Assembly (NCBI GenBank): GCA_011033025.1
Contig: WFMF01000343.1
Coordinates: 1-64,000, forward strand
Source of the DNA: Beroe forskalii
Lineage: Eukaryota; Ctenophora; Nuda; Beroida; Beroidae
Direction of reading: 5' to 3'
Length of the DNA: 64,000 nucleotides
The translations under genes and the position numbers were made by a program. A model generated the notes under the pieces. That model did no database searches, was not told the DNA's origin, and saw only the letters and a list, made by a program, of their open reading frames with translations. Below, piece after piece: positions 36,845-50,041 of this stretch. How positions within the stretch are numbered: position 1 is the stretch's first letter; every line of letters begins with the position of its first letter.

Positions 36845-37075
36845 AGCCCATTTGACTCTTCACTTTTGTCCCAATTGTCCCAAATGTCCCATTTGTCCCA
36901 ATTGTCCTATTTGTCCCAGTTCGCATTCACTTTTTTGAGTCCCATTTGTTCCATTTTCTCTGTCCCAATTGTCCCATTTGTCCCAATTGTCCCAGTCCAA
37001 ATTCACTTTTTTAAGTTCCATTTGTTCCATTTTCTCTGTCCCATTTGTCCCAATTGTCCAAATGTCAATGTCCCT
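36845..37075 (+). repeat. CCCAATTGTCCCATTTGT tandem repeat
   Basis: Short units alternate TTTGTCCC and ATTGTCCC and are interrupted twice by a longer AAATTCACTTTTTT-type segment, so the array also has a higher-order period of about 100 bp. Confidence 0.75.
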
Positions 37076-37126
37076 CCCAATCCACTTTTTCTTGAGTTTT
37101 GGGACAATTGGGACTGGTAACTACCC

Positions 37127-37928
37127 ACTGGATAAAGACATTGATGAACTTAATTTCCTTGATGAACTTGGAGCTTCTGAAACTAACACACTACATCTTG
37201 TGGTTTGGGGGCGTTGGGCGCCCGTCAAATGCATTCAACCCCACAACACGGTCCATAAGTCTGTGTGCCACAGTGTTAGTTTTCAGTACACCATATCATT
37301 TTTGGTGTCTCATGCTTTATTTGGATCTGCCTAGCTCTCTGATGAAGGCATTTCTTTATGGATCCCGTCAAAGACTATGGTTGGAGTTGTTGAAGAGTTC
37401 TGTGGCTTGACTACAAAGATGACTGTATTTGTTCTACAAAGAAGATTGTTTTAACCTTGCGAGCAAGGGTGAAGTCGCCCAGAATGGAGTCCCATTGTTT
37501 CTCTGGTTCATTCTCGTCTCTTGAGGTCGCAGCCTGATTTATGTTTACAAGTAAACACAGTCAACTTGATCTTTTGATCTTGTTAGGACCAGATAGAACT
37601 TTATCTTCCTACACTGGATAAAAGACATTGATGAACTTAATTTCCTTGATGAACTTGGAGCTTCTGGGGAAACTAACACACTACATCTTGTGGTTGGGGC
37701 GTTGGGCGCCCGTCAAATGCATTCAACCCCACAACACGGTCGCAAGTCCGTGTGCCACAGTGTTAGTTTTCAGTACACCATATCATTTTTGGTGTCTCAT
37801 GCTTTATTTGGATCTGCCTAGCTCTCTGATGAAGGCATTTCTTTATGGATCCCGTCAAAGACTATGGTTGGAGAGTTCTGTGGCTTGACTACAAAGATGA
37901 CTGTATTTGTTCTACAAAGAAGATTGTT
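37127..37928 (+). repeat. Direct duplication of a 320-bp segment
   Basis: 37127-37450 recurs at 37613-37928 with small indels. It includes GTTGGGCGCCCGTCAAATGC and a tail of CTACAAAGATGACTG. The 160 bp between the copies is unrelated. No coding capacity is shared: the open frames differ through indels. Confidence 0.85.
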
Positions 37929-39042
37929 CATTATCATAGAGCAGAATGCCAGCTACCAGGATAAATATTGTTCTTAGCCAAAGTTATGAATTTATCAAAT
38001 TGTGGTTTTGCCTGTAATAAAGTGCATGATTTGCCAAAAAAATCATCTTTAAAATCTATCTCCTCCTACAGTTTTTGAGGAAAACTCTTGAAACTTTGAA
38101 GTTATGTTCTAGGGCATAAGACAAAACTTTTGAAAGGTCAGATTTTTAATATAGGCTTCAGAAGTAAAAATATGAATTTGGCTCCTGTCCAAAAATGGTC
38201 AAAAATGACGATATACAAATAAATTTAAAAAAACATTTTGATTTGACATCAACAATCATTTCACAAACAGTCAAACACACACACAAACACTCATTTCACA
38301 ATGACTTATCTTTTATCTATGTTAAGTTCTTGAAAAAGAGATATTTCTATTTTGAAACTGTCAGTAGAATAGTGGTTCATAGTGTGTGGGCTTGATTTCA
38401 TTATTAAAGGGATTCACAAGATAAGGCCAAACTTGACCTCATATGACAGTTTCAGCTTTAACATTTAATCCATTTATTTTGTAACCAATGACAGACGTGC
38501 AGCTATGATGAATCCCCCCTAGTCCTCAAAAATATCAATTTAAATTCGACATGCAAAAAGCGCCAAAAATGAAGTAGTGTACTATTTAAAGCATGTTTGG
38601 GTTATTTATTTAAAGGGCCAAGGCGAGGAATTTTTGTGAAGCTTATTTTTATTGTATTCCAAATTGATGATAAAAAATAAATTTCTTTTCCTTAAAAATT
38701 TCTTTTCCTTCAATTTGAAAAAAAAATTGAATTTGTTCTGAGGAAGCACGCCGCCAACTTGATGTTCCCCTAACCAGTTTTTGTTTTTGCGCCGCGCTTT
38801 GCTGCACGTGCGCCCTCCGTCGCGTGCGCGTAACCTGTAAACAGGATGTAACCTGTAAACAGGATGTAAACAGGATCAGGAGCCTTCATTATCTATGACA
38901 ATGACTTGCTCTAACCAGATCCCTAGTTTTACCCAGTACCCTCCGCCGCGCGCCATTTTTTCCCGAGTGTTGCGCGCGGCGCTAGCGATGGGTGAAATCC
39001 ATCTACCCTGGTTATGGGAAGGTGCAAGTACGCACCGCTGCA
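37929..39042. other. Unassigned DNA
   Basis: AT-rich, with a GC-rich stretch at 38780-38995 rich in CGCG, and tandem CCTGTAAACAGGAT near 38830-38880. No gene is supported. Confidence 0.35.
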
Positions 39043-41502
39043 CTGTTACAGCATAGCAGAGTAACATTGTTACAGCAACGTAACGCTGTTACAGCAACGT
39101 AACGTTGTTGCTAAACACGTATATCCCTGTGTGGCTCGCCCGTAGGGAAGCGCGCGGCGCGTACACACACCTATGCGGGCTTAGGAAGTAACGTTGCTAC
39201 AGCAACGTAACGCTGTTACAGCAGCGTAACGCTGTTACAGAATACAGCAGCGTAACGCTGTTACAGAATACAGCAGCGTAACGCTGTTACAGCAGCGTAA
39301 CGCTGTTACAGCAGCGTAACGCTGTTACAGCAGCATAACGCTGTTACAGCAACGTAACGCTGTTACAGCAGCGTAACGCTGTTACAGCAGCGTAACGCTG
39401 TTACAGCAGCGTAACGCTGTTACAGCAGCGTAACGCTGTTACAGCAGCGTAACGCTGTTACAGCAGCGTAACGCTGTTACAGCAGCGTTACGCTGTTACA
39501 GCAGCGTTACGCTGTTACAGCAGCGTTACGCTGTTACAGCAGCGTTACGCTGTTACAGCAGCGTTACGCTGTTACAAACAGCGTTACGCTGTTACAGCAG
39601 CGTTACGCTGTTACAAACAGCGTTACGCTGTTACAGCAGCGTTACGCAGCGTAACGTTACAGCAGCTGTAACGCACGTTACGCTGCAGGCAACAACGTAA
39701 CGCTGCGTAGCAACGTAACGCTGTTACAGCAACGTAACGCTGTTACAGCAGCGTAACGCTGTTGCAACAGCGTAACGCTGTTACAGCAACGTAACGCTGT
39801 TTACGCAGCAACGTAACGCTGTTGCAGCAGCGTAACGCTGTTGCAGCAACGTAACGCTGTTACAGCAGCATAACGCTGTTACAGCAGCGTAACGCTGTTA
39901 CAGCAGCGTAACGCTGCGTACAACGCTGTTACAGCAGCAAGCGTGACTGTTACAGCAGCGTAACGCTGTTACAGCAGCGTAACGCTGTTACAGCAGCGTA
40001 ACGCTGTTGCAGCAGCGTAACGCTGTTACAGCAGCGTAACGCTGTTGCAGCAGCGTAACGCTGTTACAACAGCGTAACGCTGTTACAGCAGCGTAACGCT
40101 GTTACAGCAGCGTTACGTTGTTACAGCAGCATAACGCTGTTACAGCAGCGTAACGCTGTTACAGCAGCTTAACGCTGTTACAGCAGCGTAACGCTGTTAC
40201 AGCAGCGTAACGCTGTTACAGCAGCGTAACGCTGTTACAGCAGCGTAACGCTGTTACAGCAATAACGCTGTTACAGCAGCGTAACGCTGTTGGCAACGTA
40301 ACAGCAGCAGCGTAACGCTGTTACAGCAGCGTAACGCTGTTACAGCAGCGTAACGCTGTTACAGCAGCGTAACGCTGTTACAGCAGCGTAACGCTGTTAC
40401 AGCAGCGTAACGCTGTTACAGCAGCGTAACGCTGTTACAGCAGCGTAACGCTGTTACAGCAGCGTAACGCTGTTACAGCAGCGTAACGCTGTTACAGCAG
40501 CGTAACGCTGTTACAGCAGCGTAACGCTGTTACAGCAGCGTAACGCTGTTACAGCAGCACAGCAGCGTAACGCTGTTACAGCAGCGTAACGCTGTTACAG
40601 CAGCGTAACGCTGTTACAGCAGCGTAACGCTGTTACAGCAGCGTAACGCTGTTACAGCAGCGTAACGCTGTTACAGCAGCGTAACGCTGTTACAGCAGCG
40701 TAACGCTGTTACAGCAGCGTAACGCTGTTACAGCAGCGTAACGCTGTTACAGCAGCGTAACGCTGTTACAGCAGCGTAACGCTGTTACAGCAGCGTAACG
40801 CTGTTACAGCAGCAGCAGCAGCGTAACGCTGTTACAGCAGCGTAACGCTGTTACAGCAGCGTAACGCTGTTACAGCAGCGTAACGCTGTTACAGCAGCGT
40901 AACGCTGTTACAGCAGCGTAACGCTGTTACAGCAGCGTAACGCTGTTACAGCAGCGTAACGCTGTTACAGCAGCGTAACGCTGTTACAGCAGCGTAACGC
41001 TGTTACAGCAGCGTAACGCTGTTACAGCAGCGTAGCACTGTTACAGCAGCGTAACGCTGTTACAGCAGCGTAACGCTGTTACAGCAGCGTAACGCTGTTA
41101 CAGCAGCGTGTTACAGCACCGTTACAGCAGCGTAACGCTGTTACAGCAGCGTAACGCTGTTACAGCAACGCTGTTACACAGCAGCGTAACGCTGTTACAG
41201 CAGCTGTTACAGCAGCGTAACGCTGTTACAGCAGCGTAACGCTGTTACAGCAGCGTAACGCTGTTACAGCAGCGTAACGCTGTTACAGCAGCGTAACGCT
41301 GTTACAGCAGCGCGCTGTTACAGCGCGCTGTTACAGCAACGTAACGCTGTTACAGCAACGTAACGCTGTTACAGCAACGTAACGCTGTTACAGCAACGTA
41401 ACGCTGTTACAGCAACGTAACGCTGTTACAGCAACGTAACGCTGTTACAGCAACGTAACGCTGTTACAGCAACGTAACGCTGTTACAGCAGCGTAACACC
41501 TG
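39043..41502 (+). repeat. 19-bp satellite, array 2
   Basis: Same unit as array 1, interrupted by 80 bp of unique GC-rich DNA (39108-39188). This array is more scrambled: partial units, a patch with GCGTTACGC in place of GCGTAACGC (39485-39650), and a homogeneous AGCAACGT block at its end (41335-41490). Confidence 0.95.
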
Positions 41503-42013
41503 TGTCCGAGAAGGATACGTTATTTGTCTTTTGAAAAAGAACTTATCCTTCAAAAATAAGTTATTAAAAAAACTTATCCTTTCACCTTTTGTGACACACG
41601 TGTCCCAAATGGATAATTTAGTTCTATTTCTAAAAAAAGGGACGATTCCTTAACCTTCTGGATCACCCTACGGATACCGAAATCGTCAGACAAGAAAATT
41701 GAAAATAACAGTGTGATAAAGTTAAAAATATTTTTTCAATCATATTTCATATTTACAAAAAGTAAAGCGATAAATCATTTAAATCATAACCTATTTAAAC
41801 CATAAATAAATCATTGATATTTCATTTCCAATGTTCGATCCGAAATGACCAAATTTTGCTTTAAAATTTATATTAGGAGGAGGGTTTCGTCAATGCTGAC
41901 GTCAGCTAGGGGGAGGATGTCAGCCAATGATGACAGATGCTGACAGAAGGTGGGGAAGAGGGGTCAAAAATTACCATGCATAGGCTTGAGAAAGATCTTT
42001 TACCCTTAGCACA
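41503..42013. other. Unassigned DNA with a TGACGTCA site
   Basis: AT-rich at first, then a GC-richer segment with TGACGTCA at 41897. AACTTATCCTT recurs twice near 41540-41580. No gene. Confidence 0.35.
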
Positions 42014-42089
42014 GTGGGAATGGCCGGGAATCGAACTCGGGATCTTTCGATTCCAGGCCACGACTCGATACCACTACACCATTGACCCA
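42014..42089 (-). repeat. tRNA-like sequence (SINE head or tRNA pseudogene)
   Basis: The minus strand has box A-like TGGTGTAGTGGTA and box B AGTTCGATTCC, and ends CCATTCCCA. The 76-bp length fits a tRNA, but the acceptor stem pairs over only four bases. It is related to 23617-23691. Confidence 0.65.
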
Positions 42090-42302
42090 TTAACAAGACA
42101 ATGAACTCTCTGACCAGTCTAATCTCGGGAGGCCAATGAAATAAGTTGCAATTAGCCGTAGAGCAGGGAGGGGGACTGGCTATTCCCCTCACCACACTTT
42201 ATTTAATTCAAACAATGTGGCAGACATTGTCTGACATTATGACATAACATGATGGAAATTCTGAAAAGCTCGGAGTCCAGAGTAATTGGCTGATCCCCAA
42301 AT

Positions 42303-43621
42303 TCAAGTAACTTGAGAGGCTTGCAGCTGCAGCCGGCCTGCTTCCAAGGCTCCCGGCATGAAAACGTCTGAGGCGTGCGCATAGCCCTGACTTATCCTCT
42401 TCACTCTCTTCCTTATGGACAACTCTCTTTCCAACTTCTCGTAGTCTTTGGTTACTTTGAGTGTCTTGATGACCATCAGGTCGAAGATCAGGCAGAATGC
42501 CTGGACTGGCAGCAACATGAATGCCAGACATCTGATGTACGTGAGTTTGATTCGCATGAAGTCCAGGAAGGATTTAGTGCACGGAGGCAAGGGTTTCCGG
42601 CTCACTTGGTGGTAGGAACTCGCAAAACACGACCTGACTTTGTGCGATGAGTTGCTTGCGAAGGAGCAGCAGGACAGAACAGTGTGAATGTGATCGACTT
42701 GTTGCTGATAAGTCGTGTTGACCCTGATACTGAGCGATCCTCCGAGCGATCTGATCCGCTTCGTCACTCAGCCCTGCTCCACGAAGCACAGATCTGTTGA
42801 ATTCTGAGAGCGAGTGTTTTATGTTGTTCTCAATGGCCGGCTCCTTGATTATTGTCAGCGATCCTAAGCAAGCCTCCAGGGTGATAGCCACGAGAGCAGA
42901 TACCGCGTAGAGCTTGAGACCGTTCTCCTGCACTCGGTAACACCCGTGGATACCCAGACAGCCCTGAGAGGGTTGGTGTGAGTACCAGTTACTGCCAGCT
43001 CTATTATAGTACCAGCTGTATAAGTACCAGTCAGTGTATTATCATTGACAAATCAGTGTCATCATCGACTTATTGAAAGTAAGATAGAATAAGGAAGTAA
43101 CGAAATCTAGGAGCAAATCTGGGGGTTTGTCATTGGTAGCCCCCCTCCATCTAATATAACAACATCTCACCATAAGGAGAACCACAATGGCCGTGATGAT
43201 CAGAGTCGTGTAGATCATGGTCACCTGAAAAAGATTATGATCTAAGAAGATATATTACTTTTGAGATGGATTTTCTGAGAGGGTGGATTTCTTTACGAGA
43301 CATATTTATGGGGGACAATCATTCTAGGGGCCGAAATTTTGGGGGTTCAAAAATATAGGGTTTTCAATATAACTCATGTTAACGTTTGTAAAAGCTAACA
43401 TAGTTCTTTCAACATAGCTAACATAGTTCTTTGTGTGTAATAAAGCCTGGTGCCCTTTTGACCTCTGTGATGGCCCCGAGCGGGAGGGGGTGCAGGACGA
43501 GGGAGCCCCCGACCCCCAGCACTATGAGTCCCAGCGTCAGATTCACTACGTTGAAGTAATGGAAGAGGAGCCGTAGGGTGTCAGCCACCTTGATCCGCTT
43601 CTCAGCTGGAACCTGCACCAT
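42303..43621 (-). CDS. Tetraspanin-like membrane protein, three exons, apparent frame shift
   Basis: Exon 1 (43621-43463) encodes a short cytosolic start and TM1 (LFHYFNVVNLTLGLIVLGVG). Exon 2 (43224-43171) encodes most of TM2. Exon 3 (42963-42303) encodes GCLGIHGCYRVQENGLKLYA, TM3 and the large extracellular loop, then TM4 and a charged tail. The loop contains LSCCS, later RSCF and PPC, matching the CC-C-C pattern of tetraspanins, although the usual CCG glycine is Ser. Junction phases are all 0. Exon 3 is 661 nt: the first part (through about 42700) and the last part (from about 42710) are in frames one base apart. Either a base is extra here (error or allele), or a tiny unrecognised splice exists, or the gene is dying. 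Both halves match the family, so an error or recent mutation is favoured. Predicted length is about 290 aa. Confidence 0.65.
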
Positions 43622-45288
43622 TCTCACCTAGAAAACGACCGGTTAAACAAACCGAAAATGAAACAACGGTCAACCGGGCGAACCAAAAGGGAAACTGTAA
43701 CCGGATTTATTGATAAATGGCAACCGGATTTTTGCTCATTTCTCACCTTCTTCCTGCGCGTTATGCCAGCCAGTCTTACACCCCGGGATTCTGCTAACTG
43801 CTGTTCAACTCTCGTACAGTCTGTACAATCTGTACACAGTCTCTCCCCCAGATCCTGCTCCTGTACAGCTCTTGGTCTACGCTAGTGTAGAGACACTCAG
43901 GCGTCTCCCTGAGACTCCTACTTCGAGTCCTCAGTAGAGGCGATCATTGAGGGTAAATAACACCCAGGTTAGGAATATGGAAATCTTTACCGATTGAAAA
44001 ACAATTACAAATTACGAATAAACTGCGAGCAAACAAAGACTAAAGAAAGATTGTCCTAACCAGGCTACTGCAAGTCAATGATCGTTTTAAGATGCTACAG
44101 CGTTCCTAGCAGCAAATTGAAGCTACTTTTTAAAATAAACCCATCTTTGATCTAAAAATCAATGGGAATACGCAGTTTACAAGAAAACGCTGTTAACAAG
44201 AAAATGAGTAAACAGAAATGAGTAAATAACTGGTGCATTTCGCTGTCTGCTAATATAGAATATTATAAACTTTAACATTATTTAGTACATGGGCTGTTGT
44301 TACTTGTATAAAGAATTAAGGTATTAAAGGCCACTAATTAATAATTAATAGATATATGGTACCTTTATGTAGGCATTGTGTTCATTCCTCTAAAAATTGC
44401 CCTGAATTACTCAAACCTCTCCGTACCAATTACCAAATCACGTGGATTGCGGAGAATGCAATTCCTTGCGCTACAATGATACATACAATATCTAAAGAAC
44501 CACTCATACGCATAAAAATGCACATATTAAAAAGAATACCCATGTATTAGGCAGGATAAAGAAGGAAGCCGCGTTCCATGGTGAATTTAAAAATACTACG
44601 TTTCGAAGTTTAACAGCAGACTTGAAATTAGGCAGAAAGTCGGGTGGATCGCACAGAAGAACAGGTTTTATACGAGCCATGAGCGCGGACCTGGCCTCTT
44701 ACCATGACGTCACCATCAGGGGTTAGAATGGGGCGTTACTGACGTATCATGAAAACATTTGGTACGGCCGGTATACGCCTCGGCTGATGACTAACTTAAG
44801 GTACCAATCGTTTAGCTACATGGATATAAAGCCAAGGTATAACGTCAAAGGCAGACTCATGCACCTGATGTAGAACCGGCGGTTGTAGTTTAGAGGACCT
44901 GGTAAAATCACCGTTCTCAACGGTCACAGTGCCGTCATTGTCCGGTAAGTATCCTTCGTACACGACTTTTATCCCGGAATATACCATCCAGCATTATAAT
45001 TTAACATAAGAAATGAGGGGGAAGAGAGGAACATAAAATGCTGGAAAAGTGGAGTGGGGAATTTTTCAATTCCAGAGAAAATATAACAAAGAACGAGAAT
45101 AATTAACTTTTCAGAATGTTTCGTTTTCTGCAGATGGTTGAAATAGGAATCGCAAAATATAACTTTTTAGCAATTCCGAGGCGACCAGACGTTTCCATTC
45201 AGCCAGACGTTTCTATTCGGCCCCAGAACAAGTTTAAACGCTTGAGGAAATCTCTTTTAGTTTTTTTACATATGACAAAAAGCTCAAA
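43622..45288. other. Upstream region of the tetraspanin-like gene and unassigned DNA
   Basis: Contains TGACGTCA at 44705. A minus-strand open frame at 44987-44796 has no recognisable motif or splice neighbours. The GTACAGTCTGTACAATCTGTACACAGTC repeat-like words near 43815-43845 are a short local duplication. No gene is supported. Confidence 0.35.
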
Positions 45289-46725
45289 TATAGCAATTAT
45301 TTCAATCAATCGTTAACAGACGTCGTTTGTGCTAATATTTTGGAAGTTTTTCAGTGTATAAAAATGTAAGAAAACTATTCGGCAAGTACAATGTTACAAG
45401 TAACAAAAGAAAGATGAGATTTTTTTGAGAGAACAAAATTGAATATTGAGTAAAGTACAGTCTCAAAATGCATTGCAGCACACATTCTATTCATGCCTAA
45501 ATCTTAGTAAGAATGTTATGAGAATACATCCATCTGCAACAAAGTTTTCTTGATAAAAAAATGAATATTTTCATAAGAATTTTTACATCTATGAATTTTC
45601 AATACCTTATCTCACGCCCACGGTTTTATTTAAAAACATGTCAACGACTTTAAAATATGATGAAACACATCATCAGAGTATAACTATTCGGTTATTCGGT
45701 AAAATGTTCACAAGAGCGCCAACACTCACACGGATATTTTAAACAAAATCAGGAAACGCGCAAGTGAAATACCTCCCACAACATAGTGTCACAAAAACCA
45801 CGTGACCATGTATCAGTCTAAAACATATACGGACAAATGTTAGACGGCACAGAGTAAATATACAAATATGAATCACATTTAAACTCGGCCTGTCAGCAGC
45901 TATTCAGAGTTTTTACCAGGAGCGAACTCGGACAACAAGCGACAACATTGTTACCATATTTCCAACTTATTACCAACCCTGTATATTTCCACCCCTGGAT
46001 AATGATACGAAGTTATATAACGACTCATAAGGAGTGAGAACTGTAAATTGACGCCACCGAAATTGGCAAGTATTTTTAGCTGTAATACGGCGGTGCGTGC
46101 TCGAGAAAGGAGTATTGTAAACCGCTTCAACTGTAAACCGCTTCAAACAAATGACAGTAAAGAGTGGTGTGCATCTAAGATTCTTTATTCGTATGTATGA
46201 TAACAGTATGTGTTTATGTGCATATTTAATGATCATAATATATGAACTGCAACTTATGAACTGTATCACTCGCTTACAGGGAGAGCCGAAGGAGAGGCAC
46301 TAAACAGACGTCATGAGGGCTGAATGCGTGATCGAATACAGTAAGCGATTTCTCGTGACGTCATTATCAGGGGTTTAAGTGGTGAATTGTGTGACGTGTT
46401 GTTCAGCCTATTTTCTCCATGCAGCCTCGGTTTCTATAAGCTACTTGTCACACATTATTATGATTCTCAGAATAGCAACATGATGAAACATTTAGTAAAT
46501 TACAAGCTCGGGAATGTTTTAGTAACTCATGCAAGCGAATGTTTTAGTTACAAGTATGCTTAAGTTAGGCTAAATATTCGTGTTAAAAGTTTAAGTTGTT
46601 AAGCCGTCCACTGAATTTAAAATAAAGGCCACCAATTATTACAAGCTACAATTGTTATTACGTGAGTTTCAAGTTTGAATAATTTCTGTTATAGCTGATG
46701 GTGTAACATTAAAAATCTTATGCAA

Positions 46726-46780
46726 AGAAATATGAATAAAAAACATTAAATTTAATTTAATGTTTTTTATTCATATTTCT
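46726..46780. repeat. Perfect 25-bp-arm palindrome at the insertion edge
   Basis: Two perfectly complementary 25-base arms separated by five bases (TTTAA). The left arm derives from the duplicated unit (copy 2 has a diverged single version without the right arm), so the right arm was created when copy 1 was interrupted. Confidence 0.9.
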
Positions 46781-46850
46781 ATGAATTCATATTTCTGCGC
46801 GTCGTAAAACTCTCATACACCCCGTACTACTGTAAAATTGCAATCTCCCT

Positions 46851-48903
46851 AGGCGTGCCGTGAAATCGGGGTGCCTACTGTATTTTAATTGCGCGGGGGT
46901 GCCCGTGACACCCCCGATTTTCAGTTTCGCGCATTCAGTTTGCAGTGCACACGTACCATTTCCAACATTGTCTTTTAGATTTCGCGGTCACTTTTTACTC
47001 GTCTCGAATGTTTTGCGACTGATTTTTTCCTGTTCCCAATCGCGTTTTTGTTTTACAAAAAGGCATTGAGAAAAGGTTAGCAGAGATCGTGTTTTGTGGG
47101 GGTTGTGGGTTACTACCTTTACGCGTACTGTTAAATCTGAAATAGGTGGTGGTGCTGCGCGCGACCAAATTTGGTCGTATGCGCGCGTGTGGTATGTACG
47201 TATGCATGTACGTACGTCACTTTTTCGATCATTTTCAAGCATCCAACTGCTCCTTTATAATATCACTCGCGTCAGAGTAGCTTGGTGTAGTGGCATCCTT
47301 TGCATTTTGGGCTGCAGCTAGCTAACAGCGTTGTAGGTATTTGGGTTCAATGCTCTGTTCATTCTGATGTTGAAATTAATTCTTTCTCAAAATTTAAGTT
47401 CAATTCTTTAATCCTAAAATCAAACCTTTATCAATTTTCAGCGAAGTAATCAAATAATTGATAGGATTTCAATCACAGCCATTTGGCCTTCTTTATTAAG
47501 TTATTAGTAGCGGGCAATTCGGGCAAATTACAATGGGCAGTGTTATCAAATCAGTTATGAATGATCTAAAGAATTAACGAGTGGAAAGAAAGACATGAGA
47601 GTTTGTCTCGGTTCATGATTGATCATATATCTGAATCTTTTATCTTAATCTTGGTCAGTAATCATATTGTGTATCTCAATCTTGAAAAATCAATCAAGGC
47701 GGGGTAAAATAATAGCGAACATTGCAACGGTTTGATATCTGCAACGTAGCACATAAGAAACGTAACGCGTAACGAAAATGGTGATCATAGTTATGAAACT
47801 CTGAACGGCGCGCAACCAAACGAATCTTCAGAGTTCTACGAAATGGCGGGAACGCGCGCGCGAACATATGGCACGTGGAACGAAATCGCCCACGTGATAT
47901 TTTATCTGCGCGCGTTAATTCAAACTTGTACGTAGGAGAGGGAAACATATAGAGCCTGCATAATGAGGAATATTTATAAAATTGATTCAATGATGTTAGT
48001 ATTGACTATTGCGATGTGACACTAATTTGATAGAAGAAGCGCGATTGTATCATGATTTGGAAGGTCACTTTTATGCTTTATCGTCAACTCATCATGTCAG
48101 TAAATAAGTCGGACAACAGTCGTCGATCAAATGACGGCGTGTTTTAATACCAGCCCCAGGGAACAGGAAATTAAGCGCCTACTACATACGGGAACAACGG
48201 TACAAGAAATGTGCCGGTAGGCGCAATTCTTGTTTCTTTCTTGTGACGGATTTCTAAGATTCAAGACGGAACAAATATAGTGACAAATAAGTTTTAATTA
48301 ACATATTAATTGTTGATTTTTCCCGTTTTCTCGATTTAATGATCCGACATTCCGACGTACCTGTGTTCTGATGTTCAAGTGTTCTTGATCTAATGATCCG
48401 ATGTATCTGTGACCCAAGATGTAGTGCTCTAATGTTTCAGTGTTCTCGATCTAATGATTCGACGTACCTGTGTTCCATGATGTAATGATCCGATGTTCCA
48501 GTGTTCTCGATCTAATGATCCGATGTACCTGTGTCCCATAATCTTGTGTTGTGACGTTCCAGTGTTCTCGATCCAGTGATCCGATGTAAATGTGTCCAAT
48601 GATCTCGTGTAGAAGTGTTATACCTACGTCCTTGTATTCGCGATCTTTGAATAATGAATCTCGTACATCAACATGATATGAGCATTTAAAATTTTGCAAA
48701 AAATACAACTTTTGAAACATAGTATAATTTGTAAAAAGAGACTTGTTTTAGGCACTTTTTGAGTGCTTCTTTCAGCTATTTTCCAGAGGTTTCGCCAGCG
48801 GCGCATAGCCTCCGGCGGTTGGGGGGCCCGCCCCCCCAAACCCCCTGAGTCAATCGGTTCCGTACACCCCAAATATGCTGACTAGACCCTCCACGGCACG
48901 CCT
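46851..48903. mobile_element. 2.05-kb insertion with 12-bp inverted ends
   Basis: Begins AGGCGTGCCGTG and ends CACGGCACGCCT, and is absent from copy 2 of the surrounding duplication. No transposase is visible. The GGGGGGCCCGCC-rich right end resembles subterminal DNA of DNA transposons. No clear target-site duplication was found; about 95 extra bases separate its left end from the point where homology to copy 2 stops. Confidence 0.55.
48358..48612 (+). repeat. 66-bp minisatellite, about four units
   Basis: Units contain GTGTTCTCGATCTAATGATC and GATGTACCTGTGTCC with point changes. It lies within the 2.05-kb insertion. Confidence 0.8.
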
Positions 48904-50041
48904 CTGTTAAATTAACACGACAAGCTGCTACGATAATCGCATGATTTCCGAAAGCTTCTGATGAAAACAATTTTCGTATCAGTTAAACGTTTGAACTTTC
49001 ATCACTTACGTGTGCAACATACATGACATGTTTAAATAAATGGATATAATAATCTTACGAGACATAATATTTAAACGGAATTTAATTTAGGGATTTTACG
49101 AAAAATAAATAAATAAATAAAATTTCAATATTATAAAAAGTTATGATTAGAGACATTCCCACATTTTCGAACCCCCAAATTCCCATCCCCGGAATAATTA
49201 TTACATGATCATATATCGTATAAGCCCGTAAGGTGTATCCGGAAGGCTCACATCACCTCGCAGAGATTAAACCACTGAAGCTTCGGCAGATCCCGGGAAT
49301 TATCCCTGTGTTGCCTGAGAAAATGAGATAAACATCCGGTAATCGCGCATTTATCTCATTACTTGGTGCCAAAGCTCGCTCCCCAAAAACACGCCCACAA
49401 AATAACCCTCATAATATGATCTCACACACACAACTATAAAGATTACACCACAATACAGAGATAAGCAAGAACTCGCGCCTAACTGGTATAGAAATGCATA
49501 TTAGGGAGGCAGGATTAGGTGAGATGAGGCAATATAATCACACACTCTCGGATGTTTGGCTGAGACGCTTACAATTGACCTCGGTAACCCCTTGTAGTGA
49601 CGTATAGCTTTCTCAGCATAGATATTATTGTAATAAATACACACTTCAGGGCAATTACAGGGTGACTTCAGGATGTAAGGACGGCCGATGTTATTGTGAA
49701 GTCTAGGCCCTGTGAGAAGTATATAAGGGCAGGCAGTCATATCGCATCCATGCGGCATTACAATTCATGGTAAACAGGTCACCCCTAACTCCCTAAGAGC
49801 CTAATTCTCATGCGCCATTTAGTCGGAATACAGCTTGTATCAAGAGATTGCGGAAGTTAAGAATTATCATAGATTACTGGTAGGTATGTGTGGGCGGTCG
49901 GAGTCAAGGGATCGTATGATGATTTCCACAGACTACAGAGACTCCCCCCATTTGTACGCTAAGATTCTCGAAACGTAACACTGTATTATAATCTACAAAC
50001 CAGAGTACAGAAGTGCTGTAATCTGATCAATCCATTCACCA

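Larger units (their letters stand above)
45289..50038 (+). repeat. Tandem duplication, copy 1 (split by an insertion)
   Basis: Segments 45289-46755 and 48908-50038 together equal copy 2 (50042-52600). Identity is high, with scattered small indels. The unit has no stable coding frame between copies. Confidence 0.85.

Noticed and set aside
30868-41502. Possible CRISPR-like array
   Set aside because: Units are contiguous 19-mers without unique spacers; this is a satellite in an animal genome.
44796-44987. Minus-strand 63-codon frame
   Set aside because: No motif, splice partner or homologous copy visible.
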